A stretch of 24,129 nt of DNA from Rhizophagus sp. LPA8_4_AMF (lineage: Eukaryota; Glomeromycota; Glomeromycetes; Glomerales; Glomeraceae). A program made the translations under genes and the position numbers. The first letter of the stretch is position 1, and each line of letters begins with the position of its first letter. The stretch is taken from NCBI GenBank assembly GCA_021464525.1, contig JADRCO010000961.1, positions 1 to 24,129 on the forward strand, read 5' to 3'. This document shows positions 1 to 9,957 of the stretch, one piece after another. Under the pieces are notes generated by a model. That model searched no databases. It was not told where the DNA came from and saw only the letters and a program-made list of their open reading frames with translations.

Positions 1-276
1 TTCTGCTGCTTTTTGAAACCAATAAAAGGTTTTTTCTAAATTAATTTCTGTTCCTTTTCCATTTTCATAACATAAGGCTAGCCTATCCATTGCATATTCA
101 TTACCATTTTCTACTGCTTCTTGATACCAATAAAAGGCTTTTTCTAAATTAATTTCTATTCCTTTTCCATTTTCATAGCATATGGCTAAATTGAACATTG
201 CATCTTCATTACCATTTTCTGCTGCTTTTTGATATTGATGAAATAAATTAATTTCATTTTTTTCTTGTTCAGACAT
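1..276 (-). CDS. Sel1-repeat (SLR) protein, 5' part; runs off the left edge
   Basis: The first 92 codons of a gene read leftwards from ATG at 276. An in-frame TAG at 294-292 lies just upstream and no other ATG intervenes, which fixes the start. The product opens MSEQEKNEINLFHQYQKAAE and then carries Sel1-like repeats of about 36 residues; two are seen almost in full and a third is cut by the edge. Each has the pattern A-x-x-L-A-x-C-Y-E-N-G-K-G-x-E-x-N-x-x-K-A-F-x-W-x-x-x-A-A. Sel1 repeats are alpha-helical hairpins that act as protein-interaction scaffolds, in fungi often in signalling and ER-associated degradation. In Glomeromycotina they occur alone or fused to TKL kinases; no kinase part is visible here, but the C-terminus lies outside the window. 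Neighbouring repeats are nearly identical at DNA level, suggesting recent repeat expansion. The partner cannot be told. Confidence 0.88.
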   Translation of the reverse strand, partial: MSEQEKNEINLFHQYQKAAENGNEDAMFNLAICYENGKGIEINLEKAFYWYQEAVENGNEYAMDRLALCYENGKGTEINLEKTFYWFQKAAE

Positions 277-1906
277 TTTTAATGATGACAACTATTTGTT
301 TTTCTTTTTTTTCCGATTATGTTGGCGTTATAACATTGCAGAAGATCAACAGTTTGTGTAATAATGGAAATACTTATTGCCGCTTTCCGAATTCCGAATC
401 GATGCCACACAATAATGCACAAATGATCAGCGATCACACATTGTCCGACCAATCAAATGGTTTAGATATTTTATATATATTTCTTGCATAAAAATAAAAA
501 CGAGCGTGGAATTAAAATTATGTATTAGATAAATAAATCAAATATATAAAATATTTAATTGTATTATTTAATTATATTTATCGAACTAATTAAATATTCT
601 CATTTCGATTAATTAACGTCCAAGATTTAAAAAAGTGTCAATTAATTGAATAAATTACATTAAAACAACCGCATAAAAAATTTTAACATTACATAAACAA
701 CCTATTGAGGTATTTTTCTTTTACTTATTTATCTTATACTATAATGCTTTAATATGAAATTGACGCGATTAAATGTTCTAAACAATGGTACAGCAAATAA
801 ATTTAGGATATATCTATCACAGAGAAACCAAAAAAATATAACACCAATATTATTATATAAGCTTAAGACAATAAGTACGAGCCTTATTTATAACTGAATT
901 TATATATTTACCATTGTAAAAATTAAAAAATAAAAATAAAAGTTATTTATCTTACAAAACTTCACAAACTCGTAGTAAAAAGTATGTATTATCGAAATAT
1001 TAAAGAAAATTTACACTAAATTATAAAATTTAAATTTAAATATGACAAACAAAAACCGTTTTTTTTTTGCTACATGATCGACATCGATCTCGAAAATAGA
1101 ATTACTGATCGATTCATCAAAGCAAGATTATTATTGCAATACTCAGACAGAGCGTTATTGTACTTAGTACATTATTTACACATTTACGAAATTAAAACTT
1201 TGATACAGTCATACATAGCTTTTTCAAATTTAATTTTTAATTTAAATTCCAAACTACAATTACAATAATTTTTTGCAATATTGAAATATTTAACTAATTG
1301 TTTAATGAAACGATATGTAGGTTAGATTATGATTTATTACATATTTACATATTCATCATCGTTGTAACACTATGTTTGTGAAATGTTGTAAAAATAATTT
1401 ATTTATTAATTCTTTTTAATAGGTACTTAATACTACTTACTATTAAAAGAATTGACCATCAAGACTCGTTACAGTATGAAAGGCGAATTTTTCTTTAATG
1501 ATATCATCCTTAATATCAAGAGATATTGTCATAAATTATATATAACCGATGATTTTTTGAATTTCTATCAAGAACAAATTATGAGAAAATCGAATTAAAA
1601 GAAGCTTATTATATTTAGGATCATTATTGACATATCATACTGTATTTATGATGAACTTTCCATCTTGAGGATCTATTTTTAAGAGTATTAATTATTACTT
1701 TCGGTGTAAAGTATTTCGTATGGTAAAAAAAAATGAGTAATCAATTTACGAGTTATCAAATGACATTTTAAGGTCACGTGAAATTGACGTAATAAATAAA
1801 TGATGTTATTAACCAAATATATTTTGATTTAGACCAAATTACATATAAAGTTACCCGCACAACAGTTAAAAAAAAATATTTTTTTCTTTTAATTAATACA
1901 TTAATT
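277..1906. other. AT-rich intergenic region between two divergent genes
   Basis: I see no convincing gene here. Short open frames at 282-491 (+) and 1074-1268 (+) have no recognisable motifs, no splice partners and biased AT-rich composition, so I treat them as chance. On the minus strand a TATA-like run (464-480) lies about 190 bp upstream of the Sel1 start, with a CCAAT pentamer on the plus strand at 449-453; both could belong to the Sel1 promoter but are weak evidence in such AT-rich DNA. Confidence 0.5.
1775..1792 (+). promoter_or_regulatory. CACGTG plus TGACGTAA motif pair upstream of the kinase gene
   Basis: A palindromic CACGTG (1775-1780, the E-box recognised by many bHLH factors) is followed 4 bp later by TGACGTAA (1785-1792, a CRE/ATF-type bZIP site). 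The pair sits about 115-130 bp before the kinase ATG at 1907, in otherwise AT-rich DNA where such GC-bearing words are rare. The motifs are seen directly; their use as binding sites is inference. Confidence 0.35.
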
Positions 1907-3684
1907 ATGTCTGAAAATTTTGAAAATACTTTAAATTATCATGAAAAACAATTACTCAATCAGATATATGGACTATGTTCTGATTGTAATCAACCCGATA
2001 CTTATCATGATTGGTGTCAAAATTGTAATTCTAAACGATTTCAACAAGATTTCAATAAATGGACTAGTGGCAATTAGTATGTGAATAAATTTATACAAAA
2101 TGCTCAGTTAAAAGCAAGAAATTATTATGAAGTTATGGAATGGATTCCTTATAATCGTTTGAGAAATATAGAATATCTTGCTGAAGGTGGATTTAGTATC
2201 GTTTATAAGGCCATTTTGTTAGATGGATATATCAAACAATGGGATAGTGAAAACAAACAATGGATGAGATTCTTTTATGAGCTTGAGGAAGAAGGCTATG
2301 AAAGTGCAAAACAAGAAAATATTAAATCACCTCTTAACAAAAATGAAGAGAATGGATTGTTTGTAGTTGTAAAAAGTTTAAATAATTCTTCAAATATCAG
2401 TGATGAATTTTTAAATGAGGTAAATAACTTGTATAGATAATAATATTTATTTATTTATTATACAAATTAACATAAATATTTTTTCGTTAATTTAGTGGGA
2501 AAATTATTTGAATTTTATATATTCAGCTAAAAGTGATAATTCTATTTCAATTCCAATATATGGAATTACTCAAGATCCAGAAACATCAAATTATATGGTT
2601 GTAATGCATTATATGAGTCTTGGAAGTTTAAGATCCAATTTAATTATAAAAAAATATAATTCGCATGATAAATATACAAATTTGTGTGAAATAGCATCAT
2701 CACTTACGGCTTTACATAAATGTAATTTAGTTCATGGTGATTTTCATAGTGGTAATTTGCTTTCACAACATCATAGATACGTTTTTATAAGTGATTTAGG
2801 ATTAAGTCGACCAGTAGATAAACCTATTGAATCAAATGAGATTTATGGAGTACTTCCTTATATTGCTCCAGAAGTATTACGTGGTGAAATGTATGCCAAA
2901 ACTGCTGACATATATTCTTTTGGTATTATAATGTGGGAAATGCTTTTTGGAGTTGCTGCTTTTAATAATATACCTCATGATTTTGATCTTTCCTTAGATA
3001 TTTGTCAAGGATTAAGACCAGAGATTGTTATATCAAATGAGTCTCTTGATGATGATGAACAAGACACAGAAGCTGAATATACAAAATTAATGAAAAGATG
3101 TTGGGATTCTGATCCTGATAAAAGACCGACAGCTGATGAATTATGTATGTGTTTTGATTCATGGAATAATAAACATCCTTTTATTGATGAAAGAATGCCT
3201 ATACCAGGTAAACAATAAATTATTTCAGAAATCTGGTTTATTTAAAATCAAATTATTGTTATTATTTTATAATAAAAAAAACCATTTACAGAAAACAAAC
3301 CTATTACTCAGAATCATCCGTCAACTTGTTATACGAGCAGAAAAATAGATTATTCTGCAAAATTAAATGAAATTTTAAATCAAGGAGAATTAAGTTCAAT
3401 TATTGTGACCGACAATAATAGGACAATGTTAACTGAAAATTTTGGTAACTATTTTTATATATTGTATATATGTGTTTTCTTATTTATTATAAAGCATAAA
3501 TTAATTTATTAAATTTTAAAAAATATTTTAGAATGTTGTAAGATTTCTAGTTCAAAAATAGGTAATTAAAACTTTGAAGACGTTTTATATTAAAATTTTA
3601 TTCAAAATATAATTTTTTATCTTAATAGATTCTGTACAAGAATTTAATGATGAAGAGACGGAATTTGACGAGTACCAAATCTAA
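1907..3684 (+). CDS. TKL-type protein kinase with N-terminal zinc ribbon; five exons; in-frame TAG at codon 57
   Basis: Exons by GT..AG and frame: 1907-2419, 2496-3207, 3292-3444, 3532-3561, 3629-3684; introns 76, 84, 87 and 67 nt; phases 0,1,1,1. Spliced length is 488 codons counting the internal TAG and the final TAA. The N-terminus has CSDC and CQNC knuckles (residues 24-40), then the family-typical WTSGN. TAG follows at 2075-2077, where relatives carry an acidic or polar residue, so a single GAG to TAG change is likely. The kinase domain follows: glycine loop EGGFSIVYKA, VVVK lysine, FLNE at the exon 1/2 junction, HGDFHSGNLL catalytic loop (HGD instead of HRD), SDLG for DFG, IAPEVL, DIYSFGIIMWE and the CW-D-DP--RP block. 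A C-terminal tail is spread over three small exons. No GT..AG pair removes the TAG in frame. ATG at 2135 (MEWIPYN) is in frame and would give a complete kinase without the zinc ribbon. It is a pseudogene allele, an N-terminally truncated kinase, or a readthrough case; I lean to a truncated or recently broken gene. Confidence 0.85.
2075..2077 (+). other. Premature TAG codon within conserved N-terminal module
   Basis: The codon lies in frame between WTSGN and YVNKFIQ. The corresponding place in the minus-strand paralog modules reads TSGNEKI or TSENEKI, with Glu (GAA) where TAG stands here. Flanking sequence on both sides is well conserved, so this is a point nonsense change and not a frameshift. 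A sequencing or assembly error cannot be excluded from one sequence. Confidence 0.8.
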
Positions 3685-6600
3685 ATTAGTATTATGTAGG
3701 AGAATTTGCGTCATGTTTCAGCTAATATTTTTATATTTCAATTTGAAATTAAAGGGTTTTTATTTGTGAATTTTAATTTATTGTTAACGTAGCTAAAGGT
3801 TGTATAAGTGCAATATATTAATTTAGTTTGGAACTAAAATATTTCCAGTCAAATTTGGTATACGATTTTTATAATATATTTTATAAATAAGATTGACGCT
3901 TTGGTTGTGCGATTGATACTATAATGAAATTATTGTTTGTGATTTATCTATTTGATGATAAAAAAGTCTATCAATAATTTATAATCAGCTACTTTAGAAT
4001 CTCTTAACTGGCTTAATATCCCATTTTAATCAACAAATTTGAATAAGGTTGCCCAATTTGTCGGTAAATGAATTGATTGGTCTTTATTATCAATAAAATA
4101 TATTTACTTATAGCCTTGTATATTTGTATTGACTGTTCTTCGAGTATAATAATTATTTGAGTGTTTTGATTATGTAGTTCATTGGGTATAAAATGAACTA
4201 TTTTAAATTCTTGCATATTTGATCAGATTTTCTTTGTTTAGAAGTGTAATTAGTAAATCTTGTTAGTCTTGCCAGTATTTAATGCTACGTCAATAAAGAT
4301 GTAACAGCATGTATATCAATTAATTCAACTGAAGCAACTAGTTTTCCAACTGGAAGCTAGTAGACTACTTATCTTATTCTTCTCAAAGTATTTAATAATA
4401 AACTTATAAACCTTCTTAACAATCTTGAATTCTGGATGACTTGATTACAATTGAATAATAGTATAAATAAGCTTACTCATAATGGATAGCTAGGTTGACT
4501 TAATACAGAGAATACATTTTAAGCATTATGGACATCTAGTTAAATGTTTTAATATTTAAAAAGAACAGTATGGTATAAGAAACAAAAGATGAATAGTAAG
4601 TATACTTTTTAAAAGACAACAACATAGTGACCTAATAGAACATTTAAATATAAAAAGTTTATATCAAAATCTCTTAATCATAAGAATGTTCTTGTTAGAA
4701 AATTGTAGGTTTAAAATAATAATATTAATAATAATAAAGTTAATTTTCTTTCTTTTACTAAGATTACATTACAATTTTATTTTAAGTAAATAATACAACA
4801 CTAAAACCGTGTGTATAGCCGAAACAAAATGTTAAAATAAAAGTGTATTGACTTGAAAAACGATAAATCTTCTAGTAAATTTATTTTAACGTTCATTGTT
4901 AAAAAAATCAAGTTAATTAGTAAAATAACCTGTTACTAACGCACGCATAAATTAACCATACAGTAATTACGGTATAATAAATATTTCAACTACTTAACTA
5001 CTTGAAATATATATACAGAGACAAGGAATAAAATTTACTATTAATTGTACGTATGTTTTAAGATAACGTTAGCTATTTGGAATTATCACAAATGGAAAGA
5101 TTTACATATTATTTTGATCATTTAAATCAAATAAGAGAAAAAATTCACCTAATTATATTCATTCTAAACATCCGAAATTCTAATATATGAATTTTTTTAT
5201 AAAATTATAGTAAATAGTTATATATAAAGATAAACAAATTTAAACAAAAAAAAACAAATGTTGTTATAGACATTTGGTTATCACCTTGCATCAACAATAT
5301 AAGAAGGATTTTACACCTAAAAACCTTATAAAATTGATTTATGTAAAATATATAAAATTCGTAATTCAAATAAGAAATAAATAATTCTATTGGAAATAAT
5401 AAATTATTATATTTATAACCTGCGATGTTTCAGCACTTGAACAATAATAAATTAAACTAAATTATGTGTGCATATACCTTCTGTTAAATCAAAACAAAAA
5501 AGAAAAACATTGGATTGATTTAAATAAACGTTTGAATTTTATTAATTTGAGTATTTTTTCTCTAAAGCAACCAAGATGTGCTTAAACCGTAGGATTATTG
5601 GCATAATAGAAATAGATAGAACCTGGCTGGTTTAGCATTAGTGATAAGGGGAAAATAACCACGTACTTCAAAACAGGAAAAAAAAATAAATTAAATTAAC
5701 ATTAGAAAATCATAAAAGTTAGCTCTTGGATATACAATACTAGCCTTCGCAATGCTTTTGAATATTCCGTTGCTGGTAAAGCCTATTAAGCTCCGTCTCA
5801 TTCAATAATTAGTAGTTGACTGTTGACGAATCCTTAAAATTGATACTTAATTCTTAGACTTTATTCATTCGAATTACTTCGCTAACTTACTAATTTTTGG
5901 TATTCTCGTTGAAGTCTTCTAGGGTGGCTTAGATGTTTCAACATTACTGTAAAGATACTGTATGGTACGTCATTATTTTAGGTGATGTTATATCAGTTTT
6001 ATCTGGAAAAATTAAAAAGAATTTTGTACTAAATAGAAATCATATCTAGGAGCTAACTATAAGAAACATTGATATAATGACCTCAAATTTATTTTTTTTA
6101 TCAACAATCGAGCAATTATATCGATTTTCACTAAAAATTCTAATCATGAGAGTTTCATACTTGCTAACATTTTGAGTTGCGTAATGAGAAAAATGTGAGT
6201 TGACAAAATATGATAAAAGGAACAATTATAAAATTGATGATAGGTATAGAAGATAAGATAACAAAATAAAGAAAATAAAGTTACTACATTTATCAGAATT
6301 AAACGTATTTATGTTTTTGTAATTATTATACATCGACAGTTGTTCTTCAATAAAAAAAAATTTCATGAGTCAGATTTTTATATTTAAGCATGCATAGCGA
6401 GCTATGAAAGTGATATGTGCCGCATATGAAATTTGCAATTATTATATAAGAAGTTGATATCATTGTTCAATTACAGACTGATTTTATTTATGTAAAAAGG
6501 TTTACACATACTCTATAATCAGTGTTAAACAAAATAATAATAAAAGATAAAATAATAATATATATTTTATAACTTGAATAGATAGAAAAAAAATGAAAAT

Positions 6601-6712
6601 ATGTATTTAAATAATATGTACCGTATTTAAATATCTTCTTTCAAATTGAAGACCTATAAATAAAAAATTTTAAATTTTAATAAACCATTAATTACAACGA
6701 AAGAAACAAAAT
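3685..6712. other. 3 kb AT-rich intergenic region without recognisable gene
   Basis: I read both strands and found no frame with family motifs, no multi-exon chain and no paired inverted repeats. The 67-codon frame at 4013-4216 (-) has no features. The stretch holds both 3' flanks of the convergent kinase genes at 1907-3684 (+) and 6713-9817 (-). A slightly less AT-rich patch at about 5580-5960 contains no open frame I can support. Confidence 0.5.
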
Positions 6713-9700
6713 TTAGATGGATACAACATACTCTGTAAAATCAAAAACTTCTACTGAAATATTGTCATATTTTGGGAGATCTTTTGTAAATTGATCAAGG
6801 CATTGAGAAATATAAAGAGCTTGTGGATGAGTAGTTGATTGGTCATTTTCAATAGATAAAGTATTTGCTATTCTATATTCTTCTGCTTTTTCTAATTGAT
6901 TTTTAATTTCTTCATTTTCATTTGAAATAAATAATTTAATTAATTCTTCTATTTCAATAGCACTTGGTCTATTGTCTGGATTTGAATCCCAACATCTTTT
7001 CATTAAGTCAATATAACATTTAGGTGCTTCTTTCTCATTTATTTCAGGTCTAATTCCATTACATATGTTTATCACTAAAATATTATCATGTGCATAACTT
7101 GCAAAAGGTTGTCTTCTAGTTGCTACAAAATACATAATCATACCAAAACTATATATATCAGCTGCTCGAGTATATGGTTTTTGTTTTAATACTTCAGGAG
7201 CTACAAAAGGTATAACTCCAAAAATTTTTGTTTTATCTACATTATTAACTTCTCCACATAATCCCATATCTGATATATATATATCACTAATAGGATTTTT
7301 AGTTTTTATATAATATTCATCAAATGATGATAATATATTTCCTGTATGAAAATCACGATGTACCATATTGTTTTCATGAATTTTTTTAAGCCCTTTAATA
7401 ATATTTTCTAATGCAAATAATCTTTCATGCCAAAACCAATTTACAATATATTTATTAATATAATTATTAAAATCTCCTCCCTTTGCATATTGAAGAACCA
7501 TAATATAATCCTTTGTAACTGGATTTTGGGATATTCCATATATTTGAAGAATATGTTCATCATTATTAATAGAATATTTTTTAACCTAACAAAATATAAA
7601 GTGAAATTTATTAATACAGAAAAATATAGTTAATTTTTGAGGAAAAATTCATACCTCATTTAAAAATTCGTTGCTAATATTTTGGGAATTAAATAAATTT
7701 TTTAAAGCAACTTCTTTATTAGGTGTTCTTTTCCATTTCAAATTAAAAATGTCATATTCTAATGGACCATCCTTCCATATTGCTGAGTATATTACAGCAA
7801 ATCCTCCTTTTCCTATTTCTTTAATATTATTAAACTGATTATATGGAATCCATTCAACTATTACATCATCATAATTATTAATTTTTAATTGCATTTCTTG
7901 AATGAAATTATCAATTTTCTCATTTCCGCTAGTACAATTTGCAAAATTTTGTTTTAAATGATTTTTATGACATAGTTTACACCACCTTTTTCTCATATTT
8001 GCATATATTTCACCACAGTTTTCACAAAAATCATCACTGAAAACTATAATATAATCTTTTGTATCTGGATTTTGAGACATTCCGTATACTATTGGAACAT
8101 TTTTTTCATCTACTTTGATAAAATATGATTTAACCTAATGTAAAATATAAAAAAGTTATTATAATAAAATACATAAAAATTGAAATTATTTAGAAATTGT
8201 TTAATTACAAAAATTAAAAATTTCACACCTCATTTAAAAATTCATTAGTAATATCTTGTGAACACAATAGGTATTTTAAAGTGACATAATAGTTAGGTGT
8301 TCTTTCATATTCTTTTTTATAATCATAATAATATAACGGACCATCCCTCCATATTGCTGAATATAATATAGTAGAATCATTTTTGCTTATTTTTTTAATA
8401 TCACTAAACTGGTTATGTGATATCCACTCAACAATTAAATCATCACATGTCTTAATTTTCATTTGCATTTCTTGAATTAGTTCATCAATTTTTTCATTTT
8501 CACTGGTCCAACTTGTAAAATTTTGTTTTAAGTTAATTATTTGACATGATTGGCACCAATTATTTACGCATACATTGCCACAGCTTTTGCAATAACTATT
8601 TTGGAGTACAATAATATAATCTCTTGTATCTGGATTTTGGGATATTCCGTATATTAAAAGTATGTTATTTTCATTTTTGTTAATAGAATATGATTTGACC
8701 TATAAACATATATATATATTTAATAAGTTATGATAAAATCAACATTAAAATTAAAATTAAAAGAAATTGTTAAATTACAAAAATGAAAAATTTCATACCT
8801 CATTTAAAAACTCATTGGTAATATTTTGTGAACTTAATAAGCATTTTAAAATGACCTCCTGGTTAGATGTTCTTGCATATTCATTTTCATAACTATATTC
8901 TAATGGACCATCAATCCATATTGCTGAAAATAATATAGCAGAATCATTTTTACTTATCTCTTTGATATCACTGAACCGGTTATATTGTATCCATTCAACT
9001 ATTACATCACTATATTTATTAATTTTCATTTGCATTTCTTGAATTAGTTCATCAATTTTTTCGTTTTCACTGGTTTGGTTTGTAAAATTTTGTTTTAAAT
9101 TATTTATTTGACATGGTTTACACCATTTAAACTCTATCTCTGAATATATTTCACCACAAATTTCACAATAATCATCTCTAAGTACAATAATATAATCACT
9201 TGTATTTGGATTACGAGATATCCCATATATTATTTCATCTTTATTTATATCAATAATATATGATTTAACCTATTAAAACATGTATACGCATTAAAAATTA
9301 TAATGATAAATAAAAATTGAATAACAAAGAAAATGATGAATCAAAAATTTCATACCTCTTTTAAAAATTCATTGATGTTTTCTTGAGAGTTATGTAAACA
9401 TTTTAAAGCAACTTTTTTATTAGACACCCTTTCATATTTTTTTTTATTATATTCAAATTCTAACGGACCATCCATCCATAATGCAGAATATAATGTAACA
9501 GAATCATCCTTGCGTATTTCTTTGATATCATCAAACTGGTTATATGATACCCACTCAACAATTAAGTCATTACAACTTTTAATATTCATTTGCATACTTT
9601 GAATTGATTCATCAATTTTTTTATTTTCACTGCTCCAGTTTACAAAGTTTTGTTTGAAATTATTTATATGACATGGTTTACACCATTTATCCATTATAGC

Positions 9701-9817
9701 TGTATATTTTTCACCACAGTATTTACATTCGATATCGTCATCTTGAGATTCAATATCACCATCTTGAGATTCGACATCATCATTTTGAGATTCAATATCA
9801 TCTTCTTGAGAAGACAT
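6713..9817 (-). CDS. Multi-module TKL kinase: four tandem zinc-ribbon/N-lobe exons and one catalytic-lobe exon
   Basis: Five exons on the minus strand: 9817-9356, 9269-8799, 8699-8229, 8134-7655, 7585-6713; introns 86, 99, 94 and 69 nt; every intron in phase 0. All exons are open, giving 918 residues. Residues 1-30 are an acidic SQ-rich repeat. Each of exons 1-4 carries CxxC...CxxC (spacing 11, 11, 8 and 11), a conserved helix (KQNF, IQ-MQ-KI), VEW and an N-lobe with VxLK lysine ending FL(N/K)E. Exons 2-4 begin with a kinase hinge piece (YG(I/M)S-NP-T-DYIIV) that stops short and runs into the next zinc ribbon. The glycine loop is lost in exons 1-3 (KDDS or KNDS) but intact in exon 4 (GKGGFAVIY, about 576-584; lysine about 613). 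Exon 5 supplies the full C-lobe: VHRDFHTGNIL (HRD 704-706), DMG at 734-736, APE 757-759, DIYSFGMIM and CWDSNPDNRPS, so catalysis is expected. Because all junctions are phase 0, skipping any middle exon keeps frame. Alternative reading: exons 1-3 are rarely used, and a shorter transcript starts near exon 4. Confidence 0.85.
7655..9817 (-). repeat. Tandem exon-intron array: four copies of a roughly 560-bp kinase N-terminal module
   Basis: Modules at 9817-9356, 9269-8799, 8699-8229 and 8134-7655 share protein and DNA similarity, and the introns between them are homologous too: three start GTATGAAA or GTGTGAAA followed by a T-run, and introns 2 and 3 share further internal words. The duplicated unit therefore included exon plus intron. 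Copies 2 and 3 are closest (both read ISKNDS and ENEKIDELIQEMQMKI), so they are probably the youngest pair. Copy 4 keeps a canonical glycine loop and is likely nearest the ancestral state. Confidence 0.85.
9728..9811 (-). repeat. 21-bp coding minisatellite, four copies (SQxDDIE)
   Basis: Codons 3-30 of the multi-module kinase are four head-to-tail 7-residue units: SQEDDIE, SQNDDVE, SQDGDIE, SQDDDIE. The DNA unit is 21 bp, so copy-number change would not alter frame. The segment is very acidic and disordered by composition, with one Ser-Gln per unit. It sits directly before the first CxxC. Confidence 0.85.
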
Positions 9818-9829
9818 GATTCGAGGTAA

Positions 9830-9850
9830 TTTTTTTTTTTAAAAAAAAAA
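9830..9850. promoter_or_regulatory. Oligo(dT)-oligo(dA) self-complementary tract just upstream of the kinase start
   Basis: An uninterrupted run of T passes directly into an equal run of A, 13 bp upstream of the start codon at 9817. It is a perfect inverted repeat and a strong poly(dA:dT) element, the type that disfavours nucleosomes in fungal promoters; in RNA it would form an A-U hairpin in the 5' leader. Similar T-then-A tracts occur at 10383-10400, 15847-15867 and 19448-19467. Confidence 0.5.
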
Positions 9851-9902
9851 GATATTAATAATTAAAAAATAAAAAATAAACCACTTTTAATAGTTTGATC
9901 GA

Positions 9903-9957
9903 CATGTGACACTAACTTTTTTTTTGTATAACTTTATTATTCATGTGACACTAACTT
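9903..9957. promoter_or_regulatory. 16-bp direct repeat in the promoter region of the multi-module kinase
   Basis: The word CATGTGACACTAACTT occurs exactly at 9903-9918 and again at 9942-9957, 39 bp apart start to start, about 85-140 bp upstream of the start codon at 9817. A perfect 16-mer duplicated in this mixed-composition stretch is unlikely by chance. It may be a duplicated binding site or a small slippage duplication; its function is not known. Confidence 0.45.

Noticed and set aside
282-491. 69-codon frame upstream of the Sel1 gene
   Set aside because: It lies in the Sel1 promoter region on the opposite strand, has no motif or splice partner, and low confidence composition.
1990-2077. 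A hidden intron removing the TAG in the plus-strand kinase
   Set aside because: The GT positions I checked before the AG at 2076-2077 give lengths that break the frame, and splicing would delete the conserved WTSGN segment.
7427-7633. Plus-strand frame opposite the catalytic-lobe exon
   Set aside because: It is antisense to a kinase exon with clear conserved motifs and is a by-product of AT-rich codons.
7655-9817. The repeated units as a CRISPR array or a set of separate small genes
   Set aside because: Units are about 470 nt of diverged coding sequence with matching splice sites; three lack their own ATG at the module start and open with the hinge fragment, so they are exons of one gene.
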